Part shown: positions 9,401 to 17,770 of the stretch, piece by piece
Layout: each line of letters begins with the position of its first letter
How positions within the stretch are numbered: position 1 is the stretch's first letter
Assembly (NCBI RefSeq): GCF_003253485.1
Contig: NZ_QKTX01000003.1
Location: 124,001-188,000, forward strand
Length of the DNA: 64,000 bases
From: Algoriphagus aquaeductus
Lineage (GTDB): Bacteria > Bacteroidota > Bacteroidia > Cytophagales > Cyclobacteriaceae
Reading direction: 5' to 3'
The notes under the pieces: model-generated
Databases searched by the model: none
Told to the model about the DNA's origin: nothing
The model's input: the letters and a program-made list of their open reading frames with translations, nothing else
Position numbers and translations under genes: made by a program

Positions 9401-9906
9401 AAGAAGTCCACCGAAGGGTGCTTTTCTCCGGTTTTGGTGATTTTACCCGGCTGTACATTGGGATGCGGATCATTGATCCCGGGATGGTCTGAAAAGTATC
9501 CACCCACAAGTCTCCCATACCAGCCCCACTCATACTCGGTGTCGGCTGCGGCGTGGATACCGACGAAGCCACCGCCTGATTGGATGTAGCGTTCGAAGTC
9601 CGCCTCTTGGTAATGATCCAAGACATCTCCGGTGGTGCTGAGGAAGATCACCGCGGCATATTGTGCCAGATTTTCTTCATTAATCAATTCAGCGTTTTTC
9701 GTTGTGTCCACTGTGAAGCCATTTTCAGCTCCCAATTTTTGGATGGCGGCAATGCCTTGGGGAATGGATTCATGATAGAATCCTGCCGTTTTACTGAAAA
9801 TCAACACTTTCGGTTGGCCTTCCCGTTTTTTGGAGCAAGAAGCCAGGCCGACTCCCAACAGCACAAGCAACAAGAGCAGGCTACGTAGGTTTTTCGGGTA
9901 ATTCAT
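6463..9906 (-). CDS. ThuA / PQQ-type sugar dehydrogenase / PKD / cytochrome c multidomain lipoprotein
   Basis: I chose the ATG at 9906 because it gives a lipoprotein signal with the lipobox GLASCSKK. The open frame extends 29 codons upstream without a plausible signal. The 1147 residues contain, in order: a ThuA-like domain (about 30-245), a glucose/sorbosone dehydrogenase six-bladed propeller (about 285-715), a PKD domain (about 735-815), a class I cytochrome c with CKTCH at 887-891 and a distal Met candidate in VMPANP, and a CBM6-like beta-sandwich (about 1000-1147). The order suggests oxidation of a sugar with electrons passed to the attached haem, at the cell surface or in the periplasm. 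The substrate is unknown. It lies downstream of galK on the same strand with a 117-base gap. Confidence 0.88.
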   Translation of the reverse strand: MNYPKNLRSLLLLLVLLGVGLASCSKKREGQPKVLIFSKTAGFYHESIPQGIAAIQKLGAENGFTVDTTKNAELINEENLAQYAAVIFLSTTGDVLDHYQEADFERYIQSGGGFVGIHAAADTEYEWGWYGRLVGGYFSDHPGINDPHPNVQPGKITKTGEKHPSVDFLPETWERTDEWYSYKKVNPNTKKLLMLDEASYQGGADMGEHPIAWYHDFDGGRAYYTGGGHTKESYEEADFLKHLLSGIQYAIGDNLQLDYSKAKSKRTPEENRFTKTTLSIGQFTEPTEMTILPNLDILVAQRRGEILHYNNATGELKEIVKLDVYWKTEVKGVNAEEGLMGLQKDPNYATNNWVYAFYAPTGDKEINRLSRFKFANGTWDMASEQIILELYSQRDICCHTGGSITFDKEGNLYLSTGDNSTPFNQPDSKYRLNGYAPLDGRDGNKQWDARRSSGNSNDLRGKILRIKVAEDGSYTIPEGNLYPQGTEGTRPEIYVQGMRNPYRISVDQKTGFLYWGEVGPDASNDSLDLKGPRGYDEVNQARKAGNFGWPYTIGNNFAYREFNYETGEPGQAFDINGPENNSPNNTGLKKLPPVEPAFIWYPYAVSPDFPQLGTGGRNAMAGPVYYSDMYPKETRFPDYFDGKLFIYDWIRGWIKVVTMQENGDYDKMEPFMKGTKFNALMDMEMGPDGKIYILEYGNGWFTKNPDAGLFRIDYNGGNRAPVVSDLTVDKTSGKNPLTVTLTATAADPEKDPLSYTWDLGNGETKTTTEPTLTHTFNTVGEYEIKVTANDPAGLAGTSTLVSVYSGNVAPVVAIQVEGNQSFYFPGKKVNYTVSVSDEDHPDAASDMSSLYVAADYLQGIDQAEADMGHKVMSEAMTGKSLVQSLTCKTCHKENEASIGPAYTEVAKKYRERNRDYLVEKIRKGGGGVWGETVMPANPDLKTSEVNALVTYILSLRQESKPSLAAKGSVDPTLGKPASPTGSLVISASYTDKGGENIKPMTGSSSLVLMPNAVDLAKAGDFATYTKMVFDGRTLLMVPNTKGSFALPAIDLTGIGSVTLMTASQEPLKAPIKFEIRLDSPTGPVVAEGIHQESEGFKAPNMPILMHQANIPISGTTDGKKHKLYFVSDANGAELGTFILMGITFNAK

Positions 9907-10023
9907 AAGGTTTGGATAAATTTTTTGGGAAAATAGGAAAAAAGTACAAACGCTTGATTGCGAAGCGGTATATAGGGGAATATTATGGATCAATCGGTCG
10001 ATTTTGTCGATGAAAAATTTGGA

Positions 10024-11169
10024 TCAGACTAACCTTGCTCCATCTCCAATGGCTACAGGAATAAAATCGGGAGATTTCGCAAACTGACGGGAGTAGGCAT
10101 CTGAAAGGATAGATTGAAAATCATGGTATTCGGTTTTTCTCACCAGATTGATCGTGCAGCCTCCGAATCCCCCGCCCATCATTCGTGATCCTAAAACATA
10201 ACCTAGACTTTGGGCTTTTTCAGCAAGAAAATCCAATTCTGGGCAGCTTACTTCAAAGTCCTGGCTAAGACTTTGGTGAGATGCATTGAGTAGTTTGCCG
10301 AAGGATTTCAAATCTCCCGACTGTAAAGCTGCCGCTGCTTCGTGCACTCTTGCACATTCGGTGATGACGTGTTTGGCTTTTGGAAAAAGGGTGGTAGGAA
10401 GGATTTTCTCCACTTTTTCCAAATCGGAAATAGTCAAATCCCTAAGCGTAAGCATCTCCGGAAACTCAGCTTGAAGGTGTCGAACACTTTCCTCACAAGC
10501 TTCCCTTCGTTTGTTATAGGCAGAATCAGCCAAGGAGTGCTTTACTTTAGAGTTGACCAGTAGGAGGGAGAAATCCCCCAGATCAACAGGGATTTCCATA
10601 TGGTTATTGTTTCGGCAATCCAGTAAAAGAGCCTTTCCTTCAGCACCAAATGCAGAGGCGTAAGGATCCATGATGCCGCATTTTACTCCGGCGTAGAGGT
10701 GCTCTGATTTTTGGGCGTAGAGGACGATATTTTTCTTGGGAATCTCAAATTCAAACAAACCCGATATCGCAGTCCCAATAGCTACCGATAGCGCGGCAGA
10801 AGAAGAAAGTCCTGAACCCACTGGGATGTTTCCTCCAATTACCATATCAAAACCAGCCACTTCATAGCCTGACTGCTTCATCAAAGCACACATGCCCATG
10901 ACATAAGTGGCCCAATGCCCGTTTTTTGGAGAGATAAAATCCAACTCGAAACTGAATTCCTGTGCAAAATCCATGGAATACAGCCTGCACACCGTCAGTC
11001 CATTCTTCTGAATCCCAACCCAAATCCCCTGTGAAACAGCTGCAGGAAATACGAATCCTTCCTGATAATCGGTATGCTCTCCGATCAGGTTGATCCTTCC
11101 GGGCGCAAAGGCTACAAGTGGAGTAGTGGCAAAATAGGATTGAAAGGTCTTGGAGAGTTGAGTGTGCAT
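10024..11169 (-). CDS. galK: Galactokinase
   Basis: A 381-residue GHMP kinase that phosphorylates galactose at C1 with ATP, the first step of the Leloir pathway. The galactokinase signature GRINLIGEHTDY lies at 24-35, the ATP loop VGSGLSSSAALSVA at about 118-131, and the C-terminal GHMP motif RMMGGGFGGCTINLV near 335. The ATG at 11169 fits the family length; the open frame upstream adds 18 unlikely residues. A LacI-family regulator is encoded 100 bases upstream on the same strand and is the obvious candidate controller. galT and galE are not in the window. Confidence 0.95.
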   Translation of the reverse strand: MHTQLSKTFQSYFATTPLVAFAPGRINLIGEHTDYQEGFVFPAAVSQGIWVGIQKNGLTVCRLYSMDFAQEFSFELDFISPKNGHWATYVMGMCALMKQSGYEVAGFDMVIGGNIPVGSGLSSSAALSVAIGTAISGLFEFEIPKKNIVLYAQKSEHLYAGVKCGIMDPYASAFGAEGKALLLDCRNNNHMEIPVDLGDFSLLLVNSKVKHSLADSAYNKRREACEESVRHLQAEFPEMLTLRDLTISDLEKVEKILPTTLFPKAKHVITECARVHEAAAALQSGDLKSFGKLLNASHQSLSQDFEVSCPELDFLAEKAQSLGYVLGSRMMGGGFGGCTINLVRKTEYHDFQSILSDAYSRQFAKSPDFIPVAIGDGARLV

Positions 11170-11268
11170 AGATGATGTAAGCGGTGAGGGGTAAGTAGTA
11201 AGTAGATTTTCATTACTCACCACTTACAGTTTACTATTTACTAAGGATGAAGATTAAATTCAGCGATG

Positions 11269-12291
11269 TTAAAAATGCTGGGAAGATTTTCTTGGCACCA
11301 GGGTGGTTTCCAAAACAATGGAAATCGGATCCTCGGAAGCGATGCCATCCAATTGATCCAAAAGGTGGCTTACAGCCAGTTTTCCCATTTCATAGCCGGG
11401 CTGGGCAACCGTAGTCAGCGGAGGCTCGACTACAGCAGCAGTAGGGTTGTTGGTAAATCCTGCTAATGCAATATCTTCAGGGACTCGTATTTCTTGAGCC
11501 TTCCATTCGGTCAACACATCCACTGCCACCGGATCAATCATGCAAAAAACTGCATCTGGTCGAGGCCGCATAGTTAAAATATCTCTTGCTACTTTTATAT
11601 TACCAGCTTCAGTGAGGTCGGTGATTTTGATCAGGGAGTTATCCTGATGTACACCAAACTCCCCCAAGGCTCGAAGGTATCCTTCTTTTCTTTTTTTGGA
11701 AATGTACAAATCCTCCGGACCAGAGACATAGACGATCCGTCTGGAACCATTTTCCAACAAATGCTTGGTCACCTGATAGGCTCCGCCTGCATCGTTGAAG
11801 GTGACTTTGGAAACAGGAATATCCTCCTGAACCCGATCAAACAACACGAAATTGATCTCCCGGTCATAGAGGTCGTACAGGTGATCAAACTTGTTGGTTT
11901 CCCTACTCAGGGAAATCAAAAGCCCATCCACCTGGCTGGAAACCAGGGTTCGGATGTTTGCTTTTTCCTGTTCAATGGATTCATTGCTTTGGCAGATCAT
12001 CACGTTGTAGCCACGTTTGTTGGCGGTATCTTGGATACCGCTGATACAGGAAGCGAAAAAGTGCGAGGTGATCTCAGGTACGATGACGCCAAGGGTTTTG
12101 GAACGGCTGATTCGGAGACTTTGAGCCAAGAGATTCGGTTGGTAGTTCATCTCTTTAGCTGCTTCCACGATCTTTCGCTTGGTCTCAGGATGCAATTCCG
12201 GAGAATCCTTAAGTGCCCTGGAAATGGTGGAAACCGACACGCCGAGTTTTTTGGCGATTTCCTTCATCGTGATCTGATGGCCCTTTTTCAT
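11269..12291 (-). CDS. LacI-family transcriptional regulator
   Basis: A 340-residue protein. The N-terminal helix-turn-helix reads MKEIAKKLGVSVSTISRAL (9-27), with the hinge helix region near YQPNLLAQSLR (50-60). A periplasmic-binding-protein-like effector domain follows (about 65-335: LGVIVPEITSHFFASCISGI, then VPEDIALAGFTNNP). It probably represses or activates in response to a sugar. Its position directly upstream of galK, same strand, suggests galactose metabolism, but no operator is evident to me in the 99-base gap. Confidence 0.9.
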   Translation of the reverse strand: MKKGHQITMKEIAKKLGVSVSTISRALKDSPELHPETKRKIVEAAKEMNYQPNLLAQSLRISRSKTLGVIVPEITSHFFASCISGIQDTANKRGYNVMICQSNESIEQEKANIRTLVSSQVDGLLISLSRETNKFDHLYDLYDREINFVLFDRVQEDIPVSKVTFNDAGGAYQVTKHLLENGSRRIVYVSGPEDLYISKKRKEGYLRALGEFGVHQDNSLIKITDLTEAGNIKVARDILTMRPRPDAVFCMIDPVAVDVLTEWKAQEIRVPEDIALAGFTNNPTAAVVEPPLTTVAQPGYEMGKLAVSHLLDQLDGIASEDPISIVLETTLVPRKSSQHF

Positions 12292-12364
12292 GGTTTACCG
12301 TTGAGTTTTCGTTCCCTGCAATCGTCTGCAATTACGAATAAAGCAAAGATTTTCAGAAAAACTG

Positions 12365-13345
12365 TTATTCCTGATAAACTGTAAATAAAACAGTCTCTCC
12401 GACAGCTTGGAGAGTTCGGGAATCAATCAGCTCCATATTGTCCCGATGGGTGTGGTGATAGTGCCCAAACCCCATTTCAGGTGAAAACTCAATGATATCG
12501 ATCATGGGTATTTTTGCCCATTCATTTACAAAAACATGGTCGTCCAAAATCTCAGGTGCATCTTGCTGGATAAAGAAACCAGAATGGCCCAATTGGGATG
12601 CATTGCCCCAGACTTTGGTTAATATTCCACTGGCATACTTTCTGGAATAACCTTCCCGATAGAAACGGGCATTTTTTCCACCTACGAGATCGACCAAAAT
12701 GCCAAAGTAGGCAGAATAGTTTGGCACATGTTTGTTTTTTGACCAATACTGGGAACCGTGACACCACCAGATCTGGGAGTTGTTTGGAGTTCTGGTCATT
12801 TCTGGTTCCCCATCATCCTCACCGTCAAAGAAAATCAGGTCAATGCCTACTTCAGGTTTGATTTCTTGTCCTCCGATCACCCGTGCAATTTCCATCAAGA
12901 CAGCCACCCCTGAGCCCCCATCATTGGCCCCATCAATGGGTTCGTTGAGTCGCTCGGTGTCTTTGTCTGCGATTCGGCGGGTATCCCAATGAGCAGCCAG
13001 AAGGATTCGTTTGGTCGCCTGAGGATTGTAAGATGCAATCACGTTGCTGAGGTTCCAGGTCAGTCCATCATAGGTTTTGGCTTGGAAATCCTGTGTCTTT
13101 ACATCCCAGCCGTATTTTTCCAAGGAAGAAATTATCCAGGCTTTGGTGTCTGCATGACCTTTGGTGCCGGGTACACGCGGACCAAAATCCACCTGCTTTT
13201 GCACAAAGGCATAGGCTGAATCGGCATTGAAGGCAGGGTAGGGCTTGATGACGACCTCTGGAGCAGTGGTCTCTGTGGTCTTTTCTCCCGAACAGGCCCA
13301 AGCAAAAACCAACAGGGCTAAAAGCCAGATTTTACTATTCTTCAT
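12365..13345 (-). CDS. Type II glutaminyl-peptide cyclotransferase-like lipoprotein (M28 fold)
   Basis: A 326-residue protein. The lipoprotein signal ends at VFAWACSGE. The M28-like zinc fold shows AAHWDTR (about 118), the ANDGGSG metal-ligand segment (about 140), [10 protein letters not shown] (about 172), HGSQYWS (about 194), ILDDHVFVN (about 265) and [11 protein letters not shown] near the end. These blocks line up with animal-type glutaminyl cyclases rather than with plain aminopeptidases. Such enzymes cyclise N-terminal Gln to pyroglutamate on exported proteins, which is known to be common in Bacteroidota. The start overlaps the cysS stop by 11 bases, so translation is probably coupled. 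An M28 aminopeptidase remains possible. Confidence 0.8.
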   Translation of the reverse strand: MKNSKIWLLALLVFAWACSGEKTTETTAPEVVIKPYPAFNADSAYAFVQKQVDFGPRVPGTKGHADTKAWIISSLEKYGWDVKTQDFQAKTYDGLTWNLSNVIASYNPQATKRILLAAHWDTRRIADKDTERLNEPIDGANDGGSGVAVLMEIARVIGGQEIKPEVGIDLIFFDGEDDGEPEMTRTPNNSQIWWCHGSQYWSKNKHVPNYSAYFGILVDLVGGKNARFYREGYSRKYASGILTKVWGNASQLGHSGFFIQQDAPEILDDHVFVNEWAKIPMIDIIEFSPEMGFGHYHHTHRDNMELIDSRTLQAVGETVLFTVYQE

Positions 13346-14828
13346 ATGCCCAATCGATTTTCTCTTTCATGTCTTTGACTACAAAGCCCATGGCTTTCAA
13401 TCCAGCCCGGATTTCATCTACTTTCGCATAATCACGGGCAGTTTTAGCTTCAGCATAAAGCTTTAGCAAAAGCTCAATCATGGAGTCCTGCACGTCGCTT
13501 TTTTCTTCAATCAAACCTAAAATATCCACCACAAACGTGATGAAGGTGTCTTTCATTTTTTGAAAAACTTCTTCTCCAAAAACTGCCGAAGCGAGCTGTC
13601 CGGTGAAAATGGAATTGATCTTTTTCAAAAGATTGAAGAGATGTCCGATAGCCTGAGCTGTGTTGAAGTCATCATCCATTGCTCGGTAGGCAGCGGAGAT
13701 GCTGTTTTCCACCTGCTTGATTTGCTCCGGATCTAAAGCAATTTCAGCATTTGGTGCGTATTCCAAAGCTCGGGCAATTCTCAGTCCGTTGATGATCTTT
13801 TTGTAGCCTTTTTGTGCAGCTTTTAGCGCATCGTTGGAAAAGTCCAAGGTCGACCGGTAATGCGCTGTGAGCATGAAGTAGCGGATCGTCATTGGGCTGT
13901 ACGCTTGCTCCAAGAGTCGGTGATTGCCGGTGAAAAGCTCCTGTAGCGTGATGAAGTTGCCCAAGGACTTGCCCATCTTCTGTCCGTTGATGGTGATCAT
14001 GTTGTTGTGCATCCAGTATTTGGCCGGATCGCGATGGTTGCAGGCGTTGCCCTGAGCGATTTCACACTCGTGGTGTGGGAACATCAGGTCCATCCCGCCT
14101 CCATGGATGTCAAACTGCGTCCCGAGGTACTTGCTGCTCATGGCAGTACACTCAAGATGCCAGCCTGGAAAGCCAACTCCCCAAGGGGAATCCCACTTCA
14201 TCAGGTGCTCTGGAGACGCATTTTTCCAGAGGGCAAAATCCACTGAATTGCGTTTTTCGCCTTGTCCATCGAGGTCTCTGCTCCCGCTGATTAACTCGTC
14301 AAGGACTCGACCGGAAAGTTTACCGTATTTGTAGGTATTGTTGTATTTCAAGACATCGAAATAGACCGAACCGTTGACTTCGTAGGCCAATCCTTCCTTG
14401 AGGATGGCTTCTACCAAAGCGATTTGCTCTGGAATGTGGCCTGTCGCACGGGGCTCGATGCTGGGTTTCCAAGTGTTGAGCAAGGCCATATCCCGATGGT
14501 AAGTGTCGGTGTATTGCTGCGCCACTTCCATGGGCTCGAGCTGCTCAAGCTTGGCTTTTTTGGCGATTTTATCTTCTCCCTCGTCTGCATCACCCGTTAA
14601 GTGGCCCACATCGGTGATGTTGCGGACATAGCGCACCCGAAAACCGAGATGAGTTAGATATCTGTTGACCGTATCAAATGTGACCGCAGGCCGTCCATGG
14701 CCCAAATGTGCATCTCCATAGACGGTCGGTCCGCAGACATACATGCCTACAAAAGGCGGGTTGATGGGTGCAAAATCCTCTTTTTGGCGGGAAAGGGTGT
14801 TGTATACCTTGAGTTGATGCGATTTCAT
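13335..14828 (-). CDS. cysS: Cysteinyl-tRNA synthetase
   Basis: A 497-residue class I synthetase that charges tRNA-Cys. It has Cys32 of [16 protein letters not shown] with the HIGH-equivalent HLGH at 41-44, zinc-site elements in HLECTAMS and FPHHECE, the KMSKS-equivalent KMGKSLGNF, and a C-terminal helical anticodon-binding region (DALT domain plus tail). The length is normal for bacteria. The gene is followed by, and overlaps, the glutaminyl cyclase gene. A long inverted repeat lies just upstream of the start. Confidence 0.96.
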   Translation of the reverse strand: MKSHQLKVYNTLSRQKEDFAPINPPFVGMYVCGPTVYGDAHLGHGRPAVTFDTVNRYLTHLGFRVRYVRNITDVGHLTGDADEGEDKIAKKAKLEQLEPMEVAQQYTDTYHRDMALLNTWKPSIEPRATGHIPEQIALVEAILKEGLAYEVNGSVYFDVLKYNNTYKYGKLSGRVLDELISGSRDLDGQGEKRNSVDFALWKNASPEHLMKWDSPWGVGFPGWHLECTAMSSKYLGTQFDIHGGGMDLMFPHHECEIAQGNACNHRDPAKYWMHNNMITINGQKMGKSLGNFITLQELFTGNHRLLEQAYSPMTIRYFMLTAHYRSTLDFSNDALKAAQKGYKKIINGLRIARALEYAPNAEIALDPEQIKQVENSISAAYRAMDDDFNTAQAIGHLFNLLKKINSIFTGQLASAVFGEEVFQKMKDTFITFVVDILGLIEEKSDVQDSMIELLLKLYAEAKTARDYAKVDEIRAGLKAMGFVVKDMKEKIDWAYEE

Positions 14829-14854
14829 TTCGAGAGGCTAGAAGCGAGATTCAA

Positions 14855-15004
14855 GAACCTAAAACCGGAAAACCGGATTTTAGGTTCGGGCTGCAAAATA
14901 GCGGTTTTGGCTTGGGAAATGAAAAGAAATGGAAACTAGAGCTGGTTAACTTTTCCAAAGAGGTTGTTTCAATCTTTTCCAAACTTCCAAACTTTGGAAA
15001 AGTT
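14855..15004. repeat. Two inverted repeats in the cysS upstream region
   Basis: A hairpin spans 14855-14887: outer arms GAACCTAAAA / TTTTAGGTTC with an inner CCGG-AAAA-CCGG. It begins 27 bases upstream of the cysS ATG. A second, perfect 13-base inverted pair AACTTTTCCAAAG (14948-14960) / CTTTGGAAAAGTT (14992-15004) lies further up. They may act as leader structure for cysS or as a terminator for the toxin-antitoxin operon that ends at 15050. Neither role is proven. Confidence 0.6.
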
Positions 15005-15049
15005 GGATCAGGTAAATAGTAATAGGATTTTTCCGACTTGATTTTTTCT

Positions 15050-15381
15050 TTAGATCAAGCCTGCATTCTTCAAAAGATCAACAAAACTCTCTTTGGGTAG
15101 GTTTTCAAATTCACTTTTATCAAAAATATGGATCAGGTAAATCTCATTTTGTTCACTCACAAAAAAGTAAATTACTCTCGCTCCTCCCGATTTTCCTTTG
15201 TTTTTACTTGATATAGAAATTCTGATTTTAAAAAGGTTTGAGCCTAAAGGAGTGCCAATTTTGTAGTCCTTTTCAAACTCTGTATGAGTTTGAGTAGATC
15301 ATCCTTTAGAGAAGGATACTTTTTAAAAAGCCTTTTAAAGAACTTTTTAAAATCAGGTGTTAGAATGACTTCATAATTCAT
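15050..15381 (-). pseudogene. RelE/ParE-family toxin gene with a frameshift
   Basis: From the ATG at 15381 the frame reads MNYEVILTPDFKKFFKRLF..., a typical Bacteroidota RelE/ParE toxin start. It leaves the family pattern after ...LLKLIQSL and stops at 15244-15246. The remainder continues in the -1 frame (EFEKDYKIGTPLGSN..., then SGGARVIYFFV and a stop at 15050-15052). Adding one base near 15274 would give an intact toxin of about 110 residues. The most economical reading is loss of one G in TTGG-AAAAG. It overlaps the antitoxin gene by 11 bases, the usual order of such operons. A sequencing error cannot be excluded. Confidence 0.8.
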
Positions 15382-15589
15382 TCAAAAAGTCTTTTGCCAG
15401 CTCTTTTTTTTGTTTCCCCTCCTGTATTTGTTTTATCTGACCTAGGCTAGATTTTACTTCTGATATGAATTCCAGGAATTCTTCTTTTTCCACCAACTCA
15501 AATTCAATCCCTTCTTTCTTCAAAAAATCAGCGATAGACTGAATTTGCTGTTTGTTTTTAGGATATGCTTTGATTCTCAGGGTTTTCAT
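15371..15589 (-). CDS. Antitoxin of a RelE/ParE pair (DUF2683-like)
   Basis: A 72-residue protein with a short N-terminal beta strand (MKTLRIKAYP), a helix (KQQIQSIADFLKKEGI), a second strand (EFELVE) and a charged C-terminal helix. This is the layout of the small antitoxins placed before RelE/ParE toxins in Bacteroidota. It overlaps the start of the frameshifted toxin gene. With the toxin broken, the antitoxin would be left as an orphan. Confidence 0.7.
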   Translation of the reverse strand: MKTLRIKAYPKNKQQIQSIADFLKKEGIEFELVEKEEFLEFISEVKSSLGQIKQIQEGKQKKELAKDFLNEL

Positions 15590-15779
15590 TTTCTCGAGGG
15601 ATTTAGAATCAAGTTAATGGATGAATATTGAAAGTTAAAATAAAGAATTGGGCAGAGAAAAGACTTTGGTAGAAAACCTTGAAAAAGCTAGGCAATAAAT
15701 CCCGGTTTAGATTTTAATTACATTGAGAGTTTTGCTATATGAATGGAAAAATGCGATGAAAGGGCAACTCGTAGTAGCT

Positions 15780-15941
15780 CCAAATTCAATTTGGGGCTTT
15801 GAACATTTGATTTTTGATTGCCCTGAATGGGCGATCCGTAAAAATGAACTGATCGTGCCTTTGGCACTCTTAAAACTCTTTTGAAAACCTACACACCCAG
15901 AATTGAATTCTGGGCTGAGACAGGAAATGCCTTTGGCATTT
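15780..15941. repeat. Cluster of short perfect palindromes (REP-like)
   Basis: Five palindromes occur in 162 bases: CCAAATT-C-AATTTGG (15780-15794), GCCC-TGAAT-GGGC (15820-15832), GTGCC-TTT-GGCAC (15855-15867), CCCAGAATT-G-AATTCTGGG (15896-15914) and AAATGCC-TTT-GGCATTT (15925-15941). The last resembles ATGCC-GTA-GGCAT at 43305. This looks like a remnant of REP-type mobile palindromes. The rest of 15590-16243 holds only the two terminator copies listed separately; I see no gene in it. Confidence 0.65.
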
Positions 15942-15974
15942 AATCCTTTGGAGAGAGGGTATGGCCAACCATAA

Positions 15975-16010
15975 AAACAAAAAACCTCCGATCCTATTCG
16001 AACTGGAGGT
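15975..16010. terminator. Terminator hairpin, duplicate copy
   Basis: A 36-base exact duplicate of 16153-16188, with arms ACCTCC / GGAGGT and an A-rich left flank that becomes a T tail on the minus strand. It is a second possible stop for purH transcripts and lies 178 bases beyond the first copy. Confidence 0.7.
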
Positions 16011-16152
16011 CAATCGTAAGCTTCTCCAAAAATCAAAGAGGCTATGACTGACTTTTCTAAACTTCAGTTTTTTTAAAACATTAAGAAATTAAGACTGGAT
16101 GTGCTTCGTCTCCTTCCTATTCTTAATTCTCTAAATTCCTCAATGGTTAGAT

Positions 16153-16188
16153 AAACAAAAAACCTCCGATCCTATTCGAACTGGAGGT
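16153..16188 (-). terminator. Terminator after purH
   Basis: On the minus strand the purH stop is followed after about 55 bases by ACCTCC - 15-base loop - GGAGGT and then TTTTTGTTT. The flanks on the plus strand also end in T, so it may work in both directions. The same 36 bases recur at 15975-16010. Confidence 0.8.
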
Positions 16189-16243
16189 TTTTGAGATTTT
16201 ATGCAAGACCTTCGAGGTTTTTGAAACCTCAAAGGTCAGACTA

Positions 16244-17770
16244 TCAATGTTTGAAATGTCTCACTCCGGTCATCACCATGCTCATGCCATGGGCGTCGCA
16301 GAAATCAATGCTGTCTTGATCTTTGATGGATCCGCCGGGCTGAACTACCGCGGTGATTCCGGCTTCATGCGCAATCTCCACACAGTCAGGGAATGGGAAG
16401 AAGGCATCGGAAGCCATCACCGCACCTTTCAAGTCAAAGCCAAATTCTCCGGCTTTGATGATGGCCTGACGGAGGGCATCCACTCGGGAAGTTTGTCCTA
16501 CACCTGAAGCAAACAGTTGGGAATCGTTGCTCAAGACGATGGTATTGGACTTGGTGTGCTTGCAGACTTTCGCTGCGAAGACCAAAGCATCCAACTCCTT
16601 CTCAGTCGGAGCGACTTTGGTTACTACTTTGAAATCTGCCTTGCTTTCGGTCGCCAGATCTTTGTCCTGCTCGATCACGCCATTGAGCAGGGTTTTGATC
16701 ATCTTGGTGCCGGGCAAATCCATTTTTTGACGAAGGAGAATTCGGTTTTTCTTTCCTTTCAATACAGTCAAGGCCTCTTCGGTGAATTCCGGAGCAATCA
16801 AGACTTCGAAGAACAGGGAATTCATTTCCTCAGCTGCTTCTTTGTCCACGGTTTTATTGGTCACCAAAACACCGCCAAATGCCGAAGTCGTATCAGCGGC
16901 AAAAGCCTTCTTGTAAGCTTCTTTCACGGTGTCTGCCGTCGCACAGCCGCAGGCATTGGTGTGCTTCAAGATGGCGAATGCCGTTTGATCAGGGAATTCT
17001 GCTATTAGATTCACCGCAGCATCCACATCCACCAGGTTGTTGTAAGAGAGTTCTTTGCCGTTCAGTTGGTCAAAAAGATCTTCCAAGTTTCCGTAGAAAT
17101 GAGCCGCCTGATGCGGGTTTTCTCCATAGCGAAGTGCCTTGGCTTTGCTTTCGGAGACTTTCAGTGCCGGGATGTTCTCAGCACGGTTGAAGTAATTGAA
17201 AATATGGGTATCGTAATTGGAAGATACTTGAAATGCCTGTGCCGCAAAGTATCGACGGTCTTCAATCGTGGTGCCTCCGTCTTGCGCTTCCAGTTTGGCT
17301 TCAAGTTCTCCGTACTGGTTTTTGGAAGCGATGATGATCACGTCCTTGAAGTTTTTGGCAGCGGCACGGATAAGGGAGATTCCACCGATGTCGATTTTTT
17401 CGATAATGTCGGCCTCAGATGCACCGGAAGCCACGGTTTCTTCAAACGGATACAAGTCCACAATCACCAAGTCGATTGCTGGAATATCGTATTCGGCAGC
17501 TTGGGCCACGTCGCCTTCATTTTCTCTGCGATACAAGATGCCCCCGAAGATTTTTGGGTGGAGGGTCTTCACTCTACCTCCGAAGATGGAAGGGTAGGAG
17601 GTCAATTCTTCAACAGGAATTACTTCTGCGCCTTGCTCTTCGATGAACTTCTGGGTGCCTCCAGTGGAGTAGATTTTCACTCCGTGTTTTTTCAGGAGGG
17701 CGATGATCGGTTCGAGGTTGTCTTTGTAATAGACTGAGATGAGGGCAGATTGTATTTTTTTGGTGGCCAT
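16244..17770 (-). CDS. purH: Bifunctional AICAR transformylase / IMP cyclohydrolase
   Basis: A 508-residue enzyme for the last two steps of IMP synthesis: formylation of AICAR by 10-formyl-THF, then ring closure. The N-terminal MGS-like cyclohydrolase domain (about 1-190) shows SALISVYYKD, YSTGGT and GGRVKTLHPKIFGGIL. The C-terminal transformylase domain shows LRYGENPHQ, the catalytic ILKHTNACGCA segment and AFFPFPDCVE. The ATG at 17770 gives MATKKIQSAL, the normal family start; the frame is open 19 codons further up. purN lies upstream on the same strand. Confidence 0.96.
   Translation of the reverse strand: MATKKIQSALISVYYKDNLEPIIALLKKHGVKIYSTGGTQKFIEEQGAEVIPVEELTSYPSIFGGRVKTLHPKIFGGILYRRENEGDVAQAAEYDIPAIDLVIVDLYPFEETVASGASEADIIEKIDIGGISLIRAAAKNFKDVIIIASKNQYGELEAKLEAQDGGTTIEDRRYFAAQAFQVSSNYDTHIFNYFNRAENIPALKVSESKAKALRYGENPHQAAHFYGNLEDLFDQLNGKELSYNNLVDVDAAVNLIAEFPDQTAFAILKHTNACGCATADTVKEAYKKAFAADTTSAFGGVLVTNKTVDKEAAEEMNSLFFEVLIAPEFTEEALTVLKGKKNRILLRQKMDLPGTKMIKTLLNGVIEQDKDLATESKADFKVVTKVAPTEKELDALVFAAKVCKHTKSNTIVLSNDSQLFASGVGQTSRVDALRQAIIKAGEFGFDLKGAVMASDAFFPFPDCVEIAHEAGITAVVQPGGSIKDQDSIDFCDAHGMSMVMTGVRHFKH

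Noticed and set aside
9940..9975. Possible LacI-type operator upstream of the ThuA fusion (CGCTT...AAGCG)
   Set aside because: The symmetry covers only five bases per side and no second copy was found near galK or the LacI gene.
10786..10800. A CCGATAGC word in galK resembling the riboswitch palindrome
   Set aside because: It lacks the second half of the palindrome and lies in a conserved coding region, so it is chance similarity.
11647..12384. A 245-codon open frame on plus opposite the LacI-family gene
   Set aside because: The minus-strand LacI protein is unmistakable over the same bases. The plus-strand reading is the usual antisense shadow.
15240..15290. Programmed ribosomal frameshift in the toxin gene
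   Set aside because: The bases at the shift (TTG AAA AGG) do not form a standard slippery heptamer, and no stimulatory structure is evident. A one-base deletion is simpler.
17066..17737. A 223-codon open frame on plus opposite purH
   Set aside because: purH on minus has all family motifs, and the opposite frame shows no domain.
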